47,395 nucleotides of DNA from Kamptonema formosum PCC 10802 (GTDB lineage: Bacteria; Cyanobacteriota; Cyanobacteriia; Cyanobacteriales; Oscillatoriaceae), in assembly GCF_000332335.1 (NCBI RefSeq), contig NZ_KB235948.1, positions 3,510,042 to 3,557,436 on the forward strand, read 5' to 3'. How positions within the stretch are numbered: position 1 is the first letter of the stretch; each line of letters opens with the position of its first letter. The notes under the pieces are model-generated. The model saw nothing but the letters and a program-made list of their open reading frames with translations. It searched no databases and was not told the DNA's origin. Made by a program: the position numbers and the translations under genes. Of the stretch, positions 8,789-16,513 are shown in pieces.

Positions 8789-9046
8789 CTACCGGCTGGA
8801 TTCTCCCAGACGGAGTATTTCTTGGGGGCTGAGTTCCCAGCCGAGGGCACCGGCATTTTCTTGCGCTTGTTTGGCTTTTTTTGCGCCGGGAATGGGAATT
8901 ACGCCGGATTGCGCCTGCAGCCAGTTGAGGGCGACTTGTGCCGGCGTGCGCCCGTATTTCTCTCCCAGCTGGCGCAGCAGCGACCCCACCGGCTCGATTT
9001 TCTGCAAGCCGGCGCGGCTAAAGCGCGAGTCTCACTGGCGCGTACC
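8789..9046 (-). pseudogene. 3' remnant of an aldo/keto reductase gene
   Basis: The minus strand encodes only the last 80 or so residues of an aldo/keto reductase: RFSRAGLQKIEPV, then GEKYGRTPAQVALNWL and the cofactor-binding segment VIPIPGAKKAKQAQENAGALGW. The usual 240 residues upstream are absent; beyond about 9046 the sequence no longer resembles the family. The barrel and catalytic tetrad (D, Y, K, H) are therefore missing. It sits between the ICMT-like and SH3b genes in the right copy of the duplicated block and is absent from the left copy. Confidence 0.85.
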
Positions 9047-9377
9047 TGCCGGTGTGGCGTTGGGCTCGATTTACGGGTCGGGGAGAGAGCAGCGCACTGG
9101 GTTCGCAGTATAATAATATCACAAGGCGGCGCGGGGTCTATTCGCTCAATCCCGGCAACGGGATTGAAAATCGAAAAAGGTGACACCGGCACTCACCGCC
9201 GCCGCTTCCCGCACCCCTCACTTTTCATTCGTTTAACTTGCATTCAAAATTGAGCCGTGCGGGGGTGCGGAAAGTTGGGCGAGTGCTTGAGGCGGCTATA
9301 TACAGGACAAATCAGCTTTCTCCCCCCTGAAAAACAGGGGAACCAGATTTAAGATTGGCAAATTAAATGCTTAACAC
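9047..9377. other. Gene-free stretch with a CRISPR-repeat-like hairpin
   Basis: About 330 bp without a supported gene. At 9146-9167 it carries a perfect stem TCAATCCCG / CGGGATTGA with a GCAA loop, followed by AAA. This resembles a solitary cyanobacterial CRISPR repeat, but there is no second copy or spacer pattern. Confidence 0.5.
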
Positions 9378-9905
9378 CTAGCGCCCGCAAGGCGCGAGAA
9401 ACTGGCTAAACATGTATCCGGAATCCGTTCTCACCCGGTCCCACTCACGCTCAGCCCAACTCCAGTCCCCAGACTGCGCGTACACATACACTCTGGTGCC
9501 GTTTGAAATTTGGGCCACCACCCGCCCATTTGGGGTCTGGCGCATGTTAACATAGGTGTCATTGGGATCTGCAACGACCATGCAGGTGCCGGTGCAAGGT
9601 ACGAGCAACTGGGAATAGACGTATCCCCCAGTCCTTGCGGCTGGGTACTGCACCCAGCTCCAGCCGCCGGCGCGCCCGTACACTCGCACTGTGCTGCCAT
9701 TGTTGAGTGGCATCATCACCCGCCCGTTGGGAGTTTCGCGCAAGTTGACATAGGTGTCTTTGGCATCGTAGACTTTCATGCAGGTGCCGCCTGCCTGCTG
9801 CGCCGTCGCTGCGCCCCTCCAGTTGGGCTGAGATGCAGCTTGAGCCGCCACACCGGCATTCAGGGCGAGAATACTTATAAATAGAGCGGTCAGACGTTTG
9901 AACAT
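9378..9905 (-). CDS. Secreted protein with two SH3b domains
   Basis: 175 residues. Residues 1-24 form a Sec signal peptide ending AQAA. Two SH3b-type repeats follow (about 40-95 and 105-165). Each starts with CMKVYDAKDTYVNLRETPNGR or the equivalent CMVVADPNDTYVNMRQTPNG, and each ends with a W-S-W and Y-x-S-Q motif. Paired cysteines in each repeat suggest disulfides, consistent with a periplasmic or extracellular location. Bacterial SH3b domains bind cell-wall peptides or act as adaptors. No catalytic domain is present. A decayed paralogue lies at 7155-7547. Its closest neighbour downstream of its promoter is the divergent PucC-like carrier. Confidence 0.88.
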   Translation of the reverse strand: MFKRLTALFISILALNAGVAAQAASQPNWRGAATAQQAGGTCMKVYDAKDTYVNLRETPNGRVMMPLNNGSTVRVYGRAGGWSWVQYPAARTGGYVYSQLLVPCTGTCMVVADPNDTYVNMRQTPNGRVVAQISNGTRVYVYAQSGDWSWAEREWDRVRTDSGYMFSQFLAPCGR

Positions 9906-10090
9906 GTCAAGACCTCCGCTGTAGGCTATAATTTTTTAAGCCTTTCTCCTTACCGATACAGACGGGCGCTCACCGGAAACAGCGTCTTTCTCGCAACAAT
10001 TCTTTACAGCCGGCAGCTGGGATGGCAGCAAGAGTTGCCATTCCTGATAACTTGGTAAAGGCAGTTTACATACCCTTAAGTTCAAACCCT

Positions 10091-11527
10091 ATGGCAACCG
10101 GTGATTTCTCTGGCACCCAGGGCGCTGGGGCGGAAAAAGACAAGCTCATCCCTAGAATTCCCCTGCTGACGGTGTTTCGGCTGGGAGTCTTCCAGATGGG
10201 GCTGGGGATGATGTCAGTCCTGACGCTGGGAGTGCTCAACCGGGTGATGATTGAGGAGCTGAAAGTGCCGGCGCTGATAGCGAGCGGCACTCTAGCTGCC
10301 GCTCAGTTTGTCGCGCCGGCACGAGTCTGGTTCGGGCAAATGTCGGACGCTAAACCCCTATTTGGCTATCACCGCACCGGCTATGTCTGGATTGGGGCGG
10401 CTGTGCTGTCGCTCAATTCCTTCCTCGCTGTGCAAGTTGTGTGGGGGCTGGGAGAGAGTTTGCAAGCCACCGGCCCGTCAGGCGCAACCACCGGGTGGGC
10501 AGTCCTGCTAGCTTTGGTGTTCGCCCTGTACGGTTTGGCGCTCTGCTGTAGCTCCACCCCCTATTCCGCCCTGCTTGTCGATGTCTCGGAAGAAGACAGC
10601 CGCTCAAAATTGGTGGGGATTGTCTGGTCAATGCTGATGGTGGGCATTATCCTCGGGGCAATTATTAGCAGCAGTTTGCTCAAGCAAATCTCCCTAAACG
10701 CCCCTATTGAAGAGTTGCGGGCTTCTATTAACCGGCTATTTCTTATCGTGCCGGCTGCAGTGTTTGGCATGGCGCTGCTGGCGGTTGCCGGTGTGGAGAA
10801 AAAATACTCCCACTACGCCACCCGTTCCTTTTTAGCAGACCGGGAAGATAAAATTACCCTGCGCCGGGCGCTGCGCATCCTGACGGCGAACCCCCAAGCC
10901 GGTTTATTTTTCACCTTCCTGCTGGTGATGACGCTCAGCCTGTTCCTGCAGGATGCAATTTTGGAACCTTATGGCGGCGAGGTGTTTGCAATGCCGATTT
11001 CCGAAACCACCAGACTGAATGCTATCACCGGCACCGGCACGCTGTTGGGGTTGAGTGCCACCGGCTTTTTGATTGTCCCTCGCCTCGGCAAACAAAAAAC
11101 GGTCAAACTTGGCTGTATAGCCGCTGCAATTTGCTTTGTCTTGCTAATTTTTGCCGGGTTCACCGGCAATCCGGCACTGTTCAAATCCGCTCTATTAATC
11201 TTCGGTTTGGCTAGTGGAATTCTGACCACCGGCGCTCTCAGTTTAATGCTAGATTTAACCGCAGCAGAAACCGCCGGCACGTTTATCGGCGCGTGGGGGC
11301 TGGCGCAAGCGCTGGCGAGGGGAGTGGCAACCGTGGCGGGCGGTGCGGTGCTCGATATCGGGCGGCTGCTGTTTGACGCGCCGGTGCTGCAGTACGGGCT
11401 GGTGTTTGCAATGCAAGTCCTTGGCATGTCTGTGGCAATTTGGCTATTGCGGCGCGTTAATGTTAAGGAATTCCGCGATAACGCCAAGGCTGCTATTATG
11501 GCTGCGATCGAAAGCAATCTAGATTAA
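10091..11527 (+). CDS. PucC/BCH2-family major facilitator (pigment-associated carrier)
   Basis: 478 residues from the ATG at 10091 (MATGDFSGTQG), the N-terminus expected for cyanobacterial homologues. An in-frame ATG at 10022 would add 23 residues. Twelve hydrophobic helices are apparent. Family motifs include FRLGVFQMGLGMMSVLTLGVLNRVMI, WFGQMSDAKPLFGYHRTGY and SSTPYSALLVDV. The BCH2/PucC group is linked to light-harvesting complex assembly or chlorophyll handling in phototrophs. Direct transport activity is unproven. It probably resides in the thylakoid or plasma membrane. A broken duplicate of its 5' third lies at 7640-8120. The inositol-phosphatase gene follows 17 bp downstream, so the two are probably cotranscribed. 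Confidence 0.92.
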   Translation: MATGDFSGTQGAGAEKDKLIPRIPLLTVFRLGVFQMGLGMMSVLTLGVLNRVMIEELKVPALIASGTLAAAQFVAPARVWFGQMSDAKPLFGYHRTGYVWIGAAVLSLNSFLAVQVVWGLGESLQATGPSGATTGWAVLLALVFALYGLALCCSSTPYSALLVDVSEEDSRSKLVGIVWSMLMVGIILGAIISSSLLKQISLNAPIEELRASINRLFLIVPAAVFGMALLAVAGVEKKYSHYATRSFLADREDKITLRRALRILTANPQAGLFFTFLLVMTLSLFLQDAILEPYGGEVFAMPISETTRLNAITGTGTLLGLSATGFLIVPRLGKQKTVKLGCIAAAICFVLLIFAGFTGNPALFKSALLIFGLASGILTTGALSLMLDLTAAETAGTFIGAWGLAQALARGVATVAGGAVLDIGRLLFDAPVLQYGLVFAMQVLGMSVAIWLLRRVNVKEFRDNAKAAIMAAIESNLD

Positions 11528-11544
11528 CCCCAACCCCCTAACCC

Positions 11545-12363
11545 ATGACAGATTTTTGGGACACAGTTTTAACCTTCGCCGAGACGACTGGCGCTAGAGT
11601 CGGCACTCAGCTGATGTCTGACTTTGGCGCTGTGCGAGCTTCGGAAAAGGCTGATGGCAGTTTGATTACCCGTTCCGACAAATGGGCGGATGAGGAAATC
11701 AGAAATGCCATTACCTCCACTTTCCCGTCACACGGCATCCTCAGCGAAGAGGGAGAGCAGGTTTTTCCGGAGAATGAGTGGTGCTGGATTATTGACCCCT
11801 TAGACGGCACCACCAACTTCGCTCGCGGCATTCCTGTCTGGGCAATCTCAATGGCGCTGCTTCACCGCGGGGCACCCGTCTTCGGATACGTTCACCTCCC
11901 CCCGATCCGACAGACGTTTCACGGGTTTTGGGGCGATCCCACCGGCACCCCCCCCACCGGCGCTTTCCTGAATCGCCGCCCGATCCATACAAATGAGGAT
12001 TCTCCCGGAAGCAATCATTTTTTCAGTTTTTGCTCCCGCAGCATACTTTGGATTCAGCATCCGTTCCCTTGCAAAGTCCGGATGTTAGGTGTCGCTAGCT
12101 ACAACTTCCTGACTGTAGCCGCCGGCTTTACGCTGGGCGGGGTGGAGGCGACGCCGAAGATTTGGGATCTGGCTGGGGTGTGGGCGATCGTGCGCGCTGC
12201 CGGTGGGGCTTGGGTGTCGATGCACCCTGAACCCCTGTTCCCCCTTACTGCCGGTAGGGATTACGGGAAGATATCTCTCCCCACCCTCGTCGCCAGCCAG
12301 GAAAAATGGGTGCCGGTGTTTCAGTCCAAGCTGGAACCTCTCAGTAAGTCTTCCCCCGGATAG
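11545..12363 (+). CDS. Inositol monophosphatase family protein
   Basis: 272 residues with the complete metal-binding set of the FIG/IMPase superfamily: SEEG (67-70), IDPLDGTTNF (83-92) and the C-terminal WDLAG with its metal-binding Asp. These Mg-dependent enzymes remove phosphate from inositol phosphate, histidinol phosphate, PAP or sugar bisphosphates. The subfamily cannot be fixed from motifs alone. The gene starts 17 bp after the PucC-like carrier, and this pairing suggests an operon. The ATG start gives MTDFWDTVLTFAETTGARVG. The 3' end is followed by inverted copies of the GAAACCCGGTTTC arm. Confidence 0.92.
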   Translation: MTDFWDTVLTFAETTGARVGTQLMSDFGAVRASEKADGSLITRSDKWADEEIRNAITSTFPSHGILSEEGEQVFPENEWCWIIDPLDGTTNFARGIPVWAISMALLHRGAPVFGYVHLPPIRQTFHGFWGDPTGTPPTGAFLNRRPIHTNEDSPGSNHFFSFCSRSILWIQHPFPCKVRMLGVASYNFLTVAAGFTLGGVEATPKIWDLAGVWAIVRAAGGAWVSMHPEPLFPLTAGRDYGKISLPTLVASQEKWVPVFQSKLEPLSKSSPG

Positions 12364-12405
12364 GTGGGGTGAGGGGTAAGATTATAAACAAACAGTGAAG
12401 TCACA

Positions 12406-12474
12406 AGAAACCGGGTTTCTTCTTGTGAGTCAGCCAAAAAATTCTGCTTGACAGCAGCAAGAAACCCGGTTTCT
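12406..12474. repeat. Split inverted pair of GAAACCCGGTTTC arms
   Basis: An arm at 12406-12420 (GAAACCGGGTTTC) and its inverse at about 12460-12474 are separated by roughly 40 bp, which would form a long-stem hairpin 3' of the phosphatase gene. It could terminate transcription, but there is no T-run. Confidence 0.75.
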
Positions 12475-12536
12475 GCCCCCACGCAGGTTTAACACATTAT
12501 TATATATGCCTCACCGGCACGCACCGCCGCAGACAC

Positions 12537-12827
12537 CTAACCCCACCTGTGCCGAGCTTCCTCGCACTCCCGCCGCGCTTGCAGCCAGTGCTCCTCCTCT
12601 TTCCCTTCAGGGCAGCCCTGAGTTTGCCAGATATAATACGCCCTTGTTTTAATATTAGCCTCCTCAATTGGACGGGGCGGCCAGAAGTATTCGCAGCTTT
12701 GGCTGGCGAAATTGTAAGGCGGCGAGCCAAAAAAATCCTGCCGGCCTAGCCGCTCCGCCGTGAAGCGATGGCAATTTTCTTTAATCGGGCAATCCCCGCC
12801 GGTGCAAACGGTTACGTCATAAGACAT
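12537..12827 (-). CDS. DUF2934-like cyanobacterial protein with N-terminal Cys cluster
   Basis: 96 residues. The N-terminal half has CTGGDCPIKENC followed by further cysteines, suggesting metal binding. The C-terminal part, IKTRAYYIWQTQGCPEGKEEEHWLQA, matches the DUF2934 pattern (RAY-x-W-x-x-G-x-P-x-G-x-x-x-x-HW). The function of that domain is unknown. The ATG start is followed by MSYDVTVCTGGDCP. It is convergent with the inositol-phosphatase gene. Confidence 0.8.
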   Translation of the reverse strand: MSYDVTVCTGGDCPIKENCHRFTAERLGRQDFFGSPPYNFASQSCEYFWPPRPIEEANIKTRAYYIWQTQGCPEGKEEEHWLQARRECEEARHRWG

Positions 12828-13450
12828 CTCTTTCCCCTAAAACCTGTAGGGTTTGGATTCGATTGCTATTTGAATTTTGGGCGGCACACCCGACAAGAAA
12901 TCCCTATCTGTCTTCGATCCCACCCCACCGATGCTGACAGTATAGCGTTTCCCGTCAGTCTGGCGCACATCCCGCCTCACTGATAAGCAAAACAAATCAA
13001 TCGAGCGCTTGAGTTTTAATTTTTGAATAGGTCGGGCTCCAGACCCGAAAAATAATTGAGAAAAATTTTTAGCTATCGAACGATTTTGCGCCGTTTGACA
13101 ATTTTGATAGATTTTGCTATCATATGTTTCACATGATAGAGTGGGGCGGATTCTGTCTTGTAAGGGAAATGGCGAGACCCCTCACCGCACTGTGCAGCTG
13201 GAATTCCTATTCTACCGTAACGGCTGCCGGCCTAAACCTGAATTTTTCCTGTAGTGCGGCTGCAGTATGAGATCGGGGTGACGCGCGAGTTTTTTTGGGA
13301 GGGGAGAGAAGCATTTCTTGTAGGCTGTTCAAAATCAGTGCCGGTGTGGTATAATCCGCCGCGGCTTTCCCACTTTTCTCGCCAACCCCAATCAACCGCC
13401 AACCCCAAACAACCCCCAACCCTAAGCCCTAACCCCCTAACCCCTAACCC
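12828..13450. other. Gene-free region, 623 bp, with an isolated promoter
   Basis: No convincing gene. It holds a near-consensus sigma-70 promoter with an overlapping dyad (listed separately) and, at 13375-13453, a degenerate CCCTAACCCC/CCAACCCC repeat run reaching the ChaN-like gene's stop codon. Confidence 0.6.
13095..13139 (+). promoter_or_regulatory. Sigma-70 promoter with overlapping operator-like dyad
   Basis: TTGACA at 13095-13100, a 17-bp spacer, and TATCAT at 13118-13123. The -10 is embedded in an inverted repeat, CTATCATATG / CACATGATAG with TTT between (13117-13139), nine of ten positions paired. This layout suits a repressor-controlled promoter. The only downstream frame is a 33-codon ORF at 13169 with no family signature, so the transcript may be a small RNA. 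Confidence 0.5.
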
Positions 13451-14389
13451 CTAAGAGCTAAACCAGAAGAAATCAGCCACCGGCTTATCGGTGCGGCAGG
13501 ACAGTTCAGGATCGGGATTGAGAAGAACCAGGCGCTGGAGGAAGTTAGCGCTGCTCACCCGTCTGGCGACGCGGCTGGGAATGCCGTAGCCGCAGACGAT
13601 GTGAGCCTGACCGGCAAGTGCGACAACCTGGTAATCTGGGTTAGCCGCGAGAAACTGGGCAATTTTCTCAGCCATTGTCTCATCCCAGAGGACTTGGGCG
13701 AGAAAAAACCGCTCGCTGTCAGCGGCAGAACCGTAACCGGCTCGCTGGTGCGCCTGAAAAGATTCTAGCACCATTTGGCGATATTCGGCACTGCCGGTGA
13801 GGATTTCAGAGATTGGGGGGATGTGCTGGCGCTGTTCGGGGGTGAGGCTTGACAGACCGGCGCGGGAGACTTGGCGCGTCACCTCGCTAGGGGTGTTCAG
13901 CGCCAGCACCGGCAGCCGGTTTTCCTTGGCAAAGCGGAGAATCGGGGCGTAATACTCCCAGGGAAAGCCCCACCGGCGCTCGTACTCTGTCCGCTCCACC
14001 AGCTCGCCTTCGGCAATCTTGCCGGCGAGATAGTCGTCAAGAGCGCCTTGATACGGGCGCTGGAACATTTCCATCGCAATGGCAATTTTAGGGGAAAGCC
14101 GGTGGAGTTCTTGGATAATCTGCAATTGCGCCAAGTGGTCTTCTGGGCTGTCGTGGGTTTCCCCCAAGTAGACGACATTTGCCGGCGCGAGGTGCTGTTG
14201 AACCTGCTGGCGCGTGAGTGCCTGCTGCGCCAGGGGGCTGGATATCTTTTCGGCGCTAGCCGGGAAGGCGCACAGCAACAGGATGCCGAGGGATGTGGCG
14301 CACAGTTTCCCGAACTGGCGGATATTTTTGAGCCAAACGCCAGGGCGAGATCGCTCAATTGCTGTCTGCGTGCGGTTTCCTGCCTTCAT
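13451..14389 (-). CDS. ChaN-family (Tiki/EreA-like) protein, exported
   Basis: 312 residues. The first 46 contain a basic segment and a hydrophobic signal (LCATSLGILLLCAFPASA). The ChaN/Haem_bd_uptake domain (DUF399) follows, with the hallmark GETHD (76-80), MEMFQRP in the middle and AGQAHIVCGYGIP near the C-terminus. The conserved His, Glu and Asp residues line a putative metal or haem site in this superfamily. The E. coli relative is a haem-binding lipoprotein. Here there is a signal sequence but no clear lipobox. Likely periplasmic. The stop codon abuts a CCCTAACCCC repeat. Confidence 0.87.
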   Translation of the reverse strand: MKAGNRTQTAIERSRPGVWLKNIRQFGKLCATSLGILLLCAFPASAEKISSPLAQQALTRQQVQQHLAPANVVYLGETHDSPEDHLAQLQIIQELHRLSPKIAIAMEMFQRPYQGALDDYLAGKIAEGELVERTEYERRWGFPWEYYAPILRFAKENRLPVLALNTPSEVTRQVSRAGLSSLTPEQRQHIPPISEILTGSAEYRQMVLESFQAHQRAGYGSAADSERFFLAQVLWDETMAEKIAQFLAANPDYQVVALAGQAHIVCGYGIPSRVARRVSSANFLQRLVLLNPDPELSCRTDKPVADFFWFSS

Positions 14390-14467
14390 GTCGGTGCCGG
14401 TGCAATTCCGCTGCCGGTTGGTAATAATACTTCACTATAGCGTTGATCTTCGAGTTGTGAGAGCATA

Positions 14468-14498
14468 GAAACCCGGTTTCTTAAAGAAACCGGGTTTC
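14468..14498. repeat. GAAACCCGGTTTC palindrome, full copy
   Basis: A perfect copy: arm GAAACCCGGTTTC, centre TTAAA, then the inverse arm. It lies 5' of the ChaN-like gene and 3' of the broken propeller gene. Confidence 0.92.
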
Positions 14499-14577
14499 TC
14501 GCCCCCGTAAAATCCTATCTCTTTTCTTCTCTTGGCGCTGCTTCAGGGGGACGGTTTGCCCAAAACCAGTCGCCTCT

Positions 14578-15090
14578 CTACAGGCCCCTCTGTGCCGGCT
14601 CCCAGTTAAGCGAGATGTCGAAAGCTGGGCAGTCTGTCAAGCGTGTGACATTGGAGCTACCGGCACCTATAAGATAGCTTTCGTAATTGCCATCTCGGTT
14701 AGAATAGAAGGCAATTTGCTTTCCGTCGGGGGACCTAGCTGGGGAGCTATCTTCTCCCGGGGAGTTGGTGATATTGGCGGGATTTCCCCCACAAGCAAAC
14801 AGCACATAAATTTTATAGTTACCCTCGCCGCGAGAGCAAAAAGCTATCCACTAGCCGTCGGTAAATTATGCCGGTTTAATGTCAGGCGCTGGGCTGTCTG
14901 TCAGAGCGGGGAGAGAGTTTCGCCACCGGCACTCATCAGGTAGATATCAAAGTTGACGGTGCGGAAAGAAGCGAAGGCAATTCGGGGTGCGGTTGGGGTT
15001 TGGGCGATAGCGGCTGTCACTGCCAGCAGCAGCGCCAGCACGCCAAGTTTTACCGGCAGGCATTTCTGATTGAGTCGGGAAAAGAATTTT
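14578..15090 (-). pseudogene. Broken TolB/PD40-type beta-propeller gene
   Basis: A signal-like segment (KLGVLALLLAVTAAIAQ) is followed by RIAFASFRTVNFDIYLMSAGG, a PD40/WD40-like blade. The frame then stops at about 14901. Translating on in the next frame restores family sequence (LTDSPAPDIKPA, then WIAFCS, GNYKIYVL, SPDGKQIAFYSNRDGNYESYL, TRLTDCPAFDIS) but with two in-frame stops near 14855-14870. At least one frameshift and two nonsense changes are visible, and later blades are missing. The intact parent would be an exported propeller protein of the kind linked to TolB or to surface proteins. Confidence 0.8.
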
Positions 15091-15464
15091 TTTACTAACC
15101 CGCCAAGACGCCATAGACGCGCCAGCGGCTTCCCGCAGGGTAGAGCGCCAAGGAAAGACAAGAGAGATTTTTTCACCTACCATTGAGAGCTGCTATCTAT
15201 CAGCTAGTAACGCTTATTTAGCTTAATATTTTATCTCCAGCCCCCTCAATTCTCCTCTGATATCAATTTGAGATTGCTAGGATTTCCCCCTAGGGCTGAA
15301 AAGGCTTTCCTGCCGCATTTACAATCTAAAATCCATGCTGACAAAATCCATGCTGACAAAATTGTCATGGGGCTACAGCACCGACTTTAAGCCAGAAACG
15401 CCTGACGCGCCAGCCGGTGCGACCGCCGTTTGTTTCAAATTGTAAATTTACAATCCCCGGGCGA

Positions 15465-15773
15465 TTAAGCTTCGTCGCGGGAGTCGCCGGTGAAACCGGG
15501 AGAGGAGTTGTAGAGGGCGTCCAGCTGCTCGCGGGCGTCCTCTACCGTCATGGAGCGCATCACCAAAAGGGGTTCATTGACAATATTGCCAGAATCGTCT
15601 AGAAATTCTGGGTGGGGCACAGCCTGAAGTTGGGAGCGATACCGGTTGGGCGAGGGTGCGCCGGCGTAGGAGCGCTGGGATTCCAAACCGAGAGTCAGCA
15701 GGGAGCGGAGTAAATTGCCGACGGCAAGGATTGCCAGGGTGGTAAAGGCAAGAATGTAAAGCAAGTGTAGCAT
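15465..15773 (-). CDS. DUF2973 cyanobacterial membrane protein
   Basis: 102 residues. The N-terminal 20 residues (LHLLYILAFTTLAILAVGNLLRSL) form a single transmembrane helix, followed by a polar tail containing LQAVPHPEFLDDSGNIVNEPLLVMRSMTVEDAREQLDALY. This is the conserved cyanobacterial DUF2973 pattern, of unknown function. It lies just 3' of a DUF2605 gene on the same strand, the pairing I would expect in cyanobacteria, which suggests a shared role. Confidence 0.85.
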   Translation of the reverse strand: MLHLLYILAFTTLAILAVGNLLRSLLTLGLESQRSYAGAPSPNRYRSQLQAVPHPEFLDDSGNIVNEPLLVMRSMTVEDAREQLDALYNSSPGFTGDSRDEA

Positions 15774-15932
15774 AGGGTTTTCCTCCAGGGAAGACAGAGA
15801 ATCTGCGTGTTACAAGAGACGTTTAAGAAGGTAATGGCTTGTTAAAAGGCCCAAAAAGCTCTGGTGAGCGAGCGAGTCCAGTCTTATTAATTTAAAGTCT
15901 GGCACGCCCTTTGCTCAACCCACCAGAGGGGC

Positions 15933-16256
15933 TCAGCCATGACCGGACTTCTCCATGCGGTGGCGAGCGGACACCTGCCAGCATTCCGTGAGCAGTTTGT
16001 GCCACGGCATCAAGACCTGCATTTCCACACCGGCTTGTCCATCTGTGAGTTTGAGCAGCGTCTGCGCCGCACTCACTTCCTGCTGCGCCAGCACCACCCG
16101 CTCTAGCAAGTCCGCTTGCCTCTGTGCCCCCAAGAAGGCGATTTCCTCCGTTTCCAGCAGTGTCCTCGATCGCCCAAACCAATACTGAAAGTCATCTAGC
16201 AGCGGCTCTAATACCGTCTTGAGCAGGTTGGGTTCCGGCAGATTTGGATTGAGCAT
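15933..16256 (-). CDS. DUF2605 cyanobacterial protein
   Basis: 107 residues, soluble and mostly helical. The core LLKTVLEPLLDDFQYWFGRSRTLLE is followed by a long helix with several Gln and Leu residues and then VLMPWHKLLTECWQV. This matches the cyanobacteria-specific DUF2605 family. No function is established. It is the upstream partner of the DUF2973 gene, with about 160 bp between them. Confidence 0.83.
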   Translation of the reverse strand: MLNPNLPEPNLLKTVLEPLLDDFQYWFGRSRTLLETEEIAFLGAQRQADLLERVVLAQQEVSAAQTLLKLTDGQAGVEMQVLMPWHKLLTECWQVSARHRMEKSGHG

Positions 16257-16513
16257 AAATGGAACGTCAGTGTCTGAGCTAACTTAATCTTAACGCGCTT
16301 TACAATTTGTAACATTTCGGGGCGCTTATTACAAGAGGCTGTGCCGGTGCTGCTCGCCAAAAGCTGCGGAAAAAACTTATTGACATTCTAACAAAAATGT
16401 GCTGGGAGTGGCGCGGCAGAAACAGGGGTGAGGGGCAGCAGGGGGGAAAGCGAACTCGCTAAGATAGAAAAACAGTCCAAACAGATTGATTAGCCATTAA
16501 AGGTGATGCGCCA

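Noticed and set aside
15331-15366. Doubled AATCCATGCTGACAA segment as a possible regulatory repeat
   Set aside because: Only two copies and no nearby promoter or dyad; more likely a simple tandem slip in intergenic DNA.
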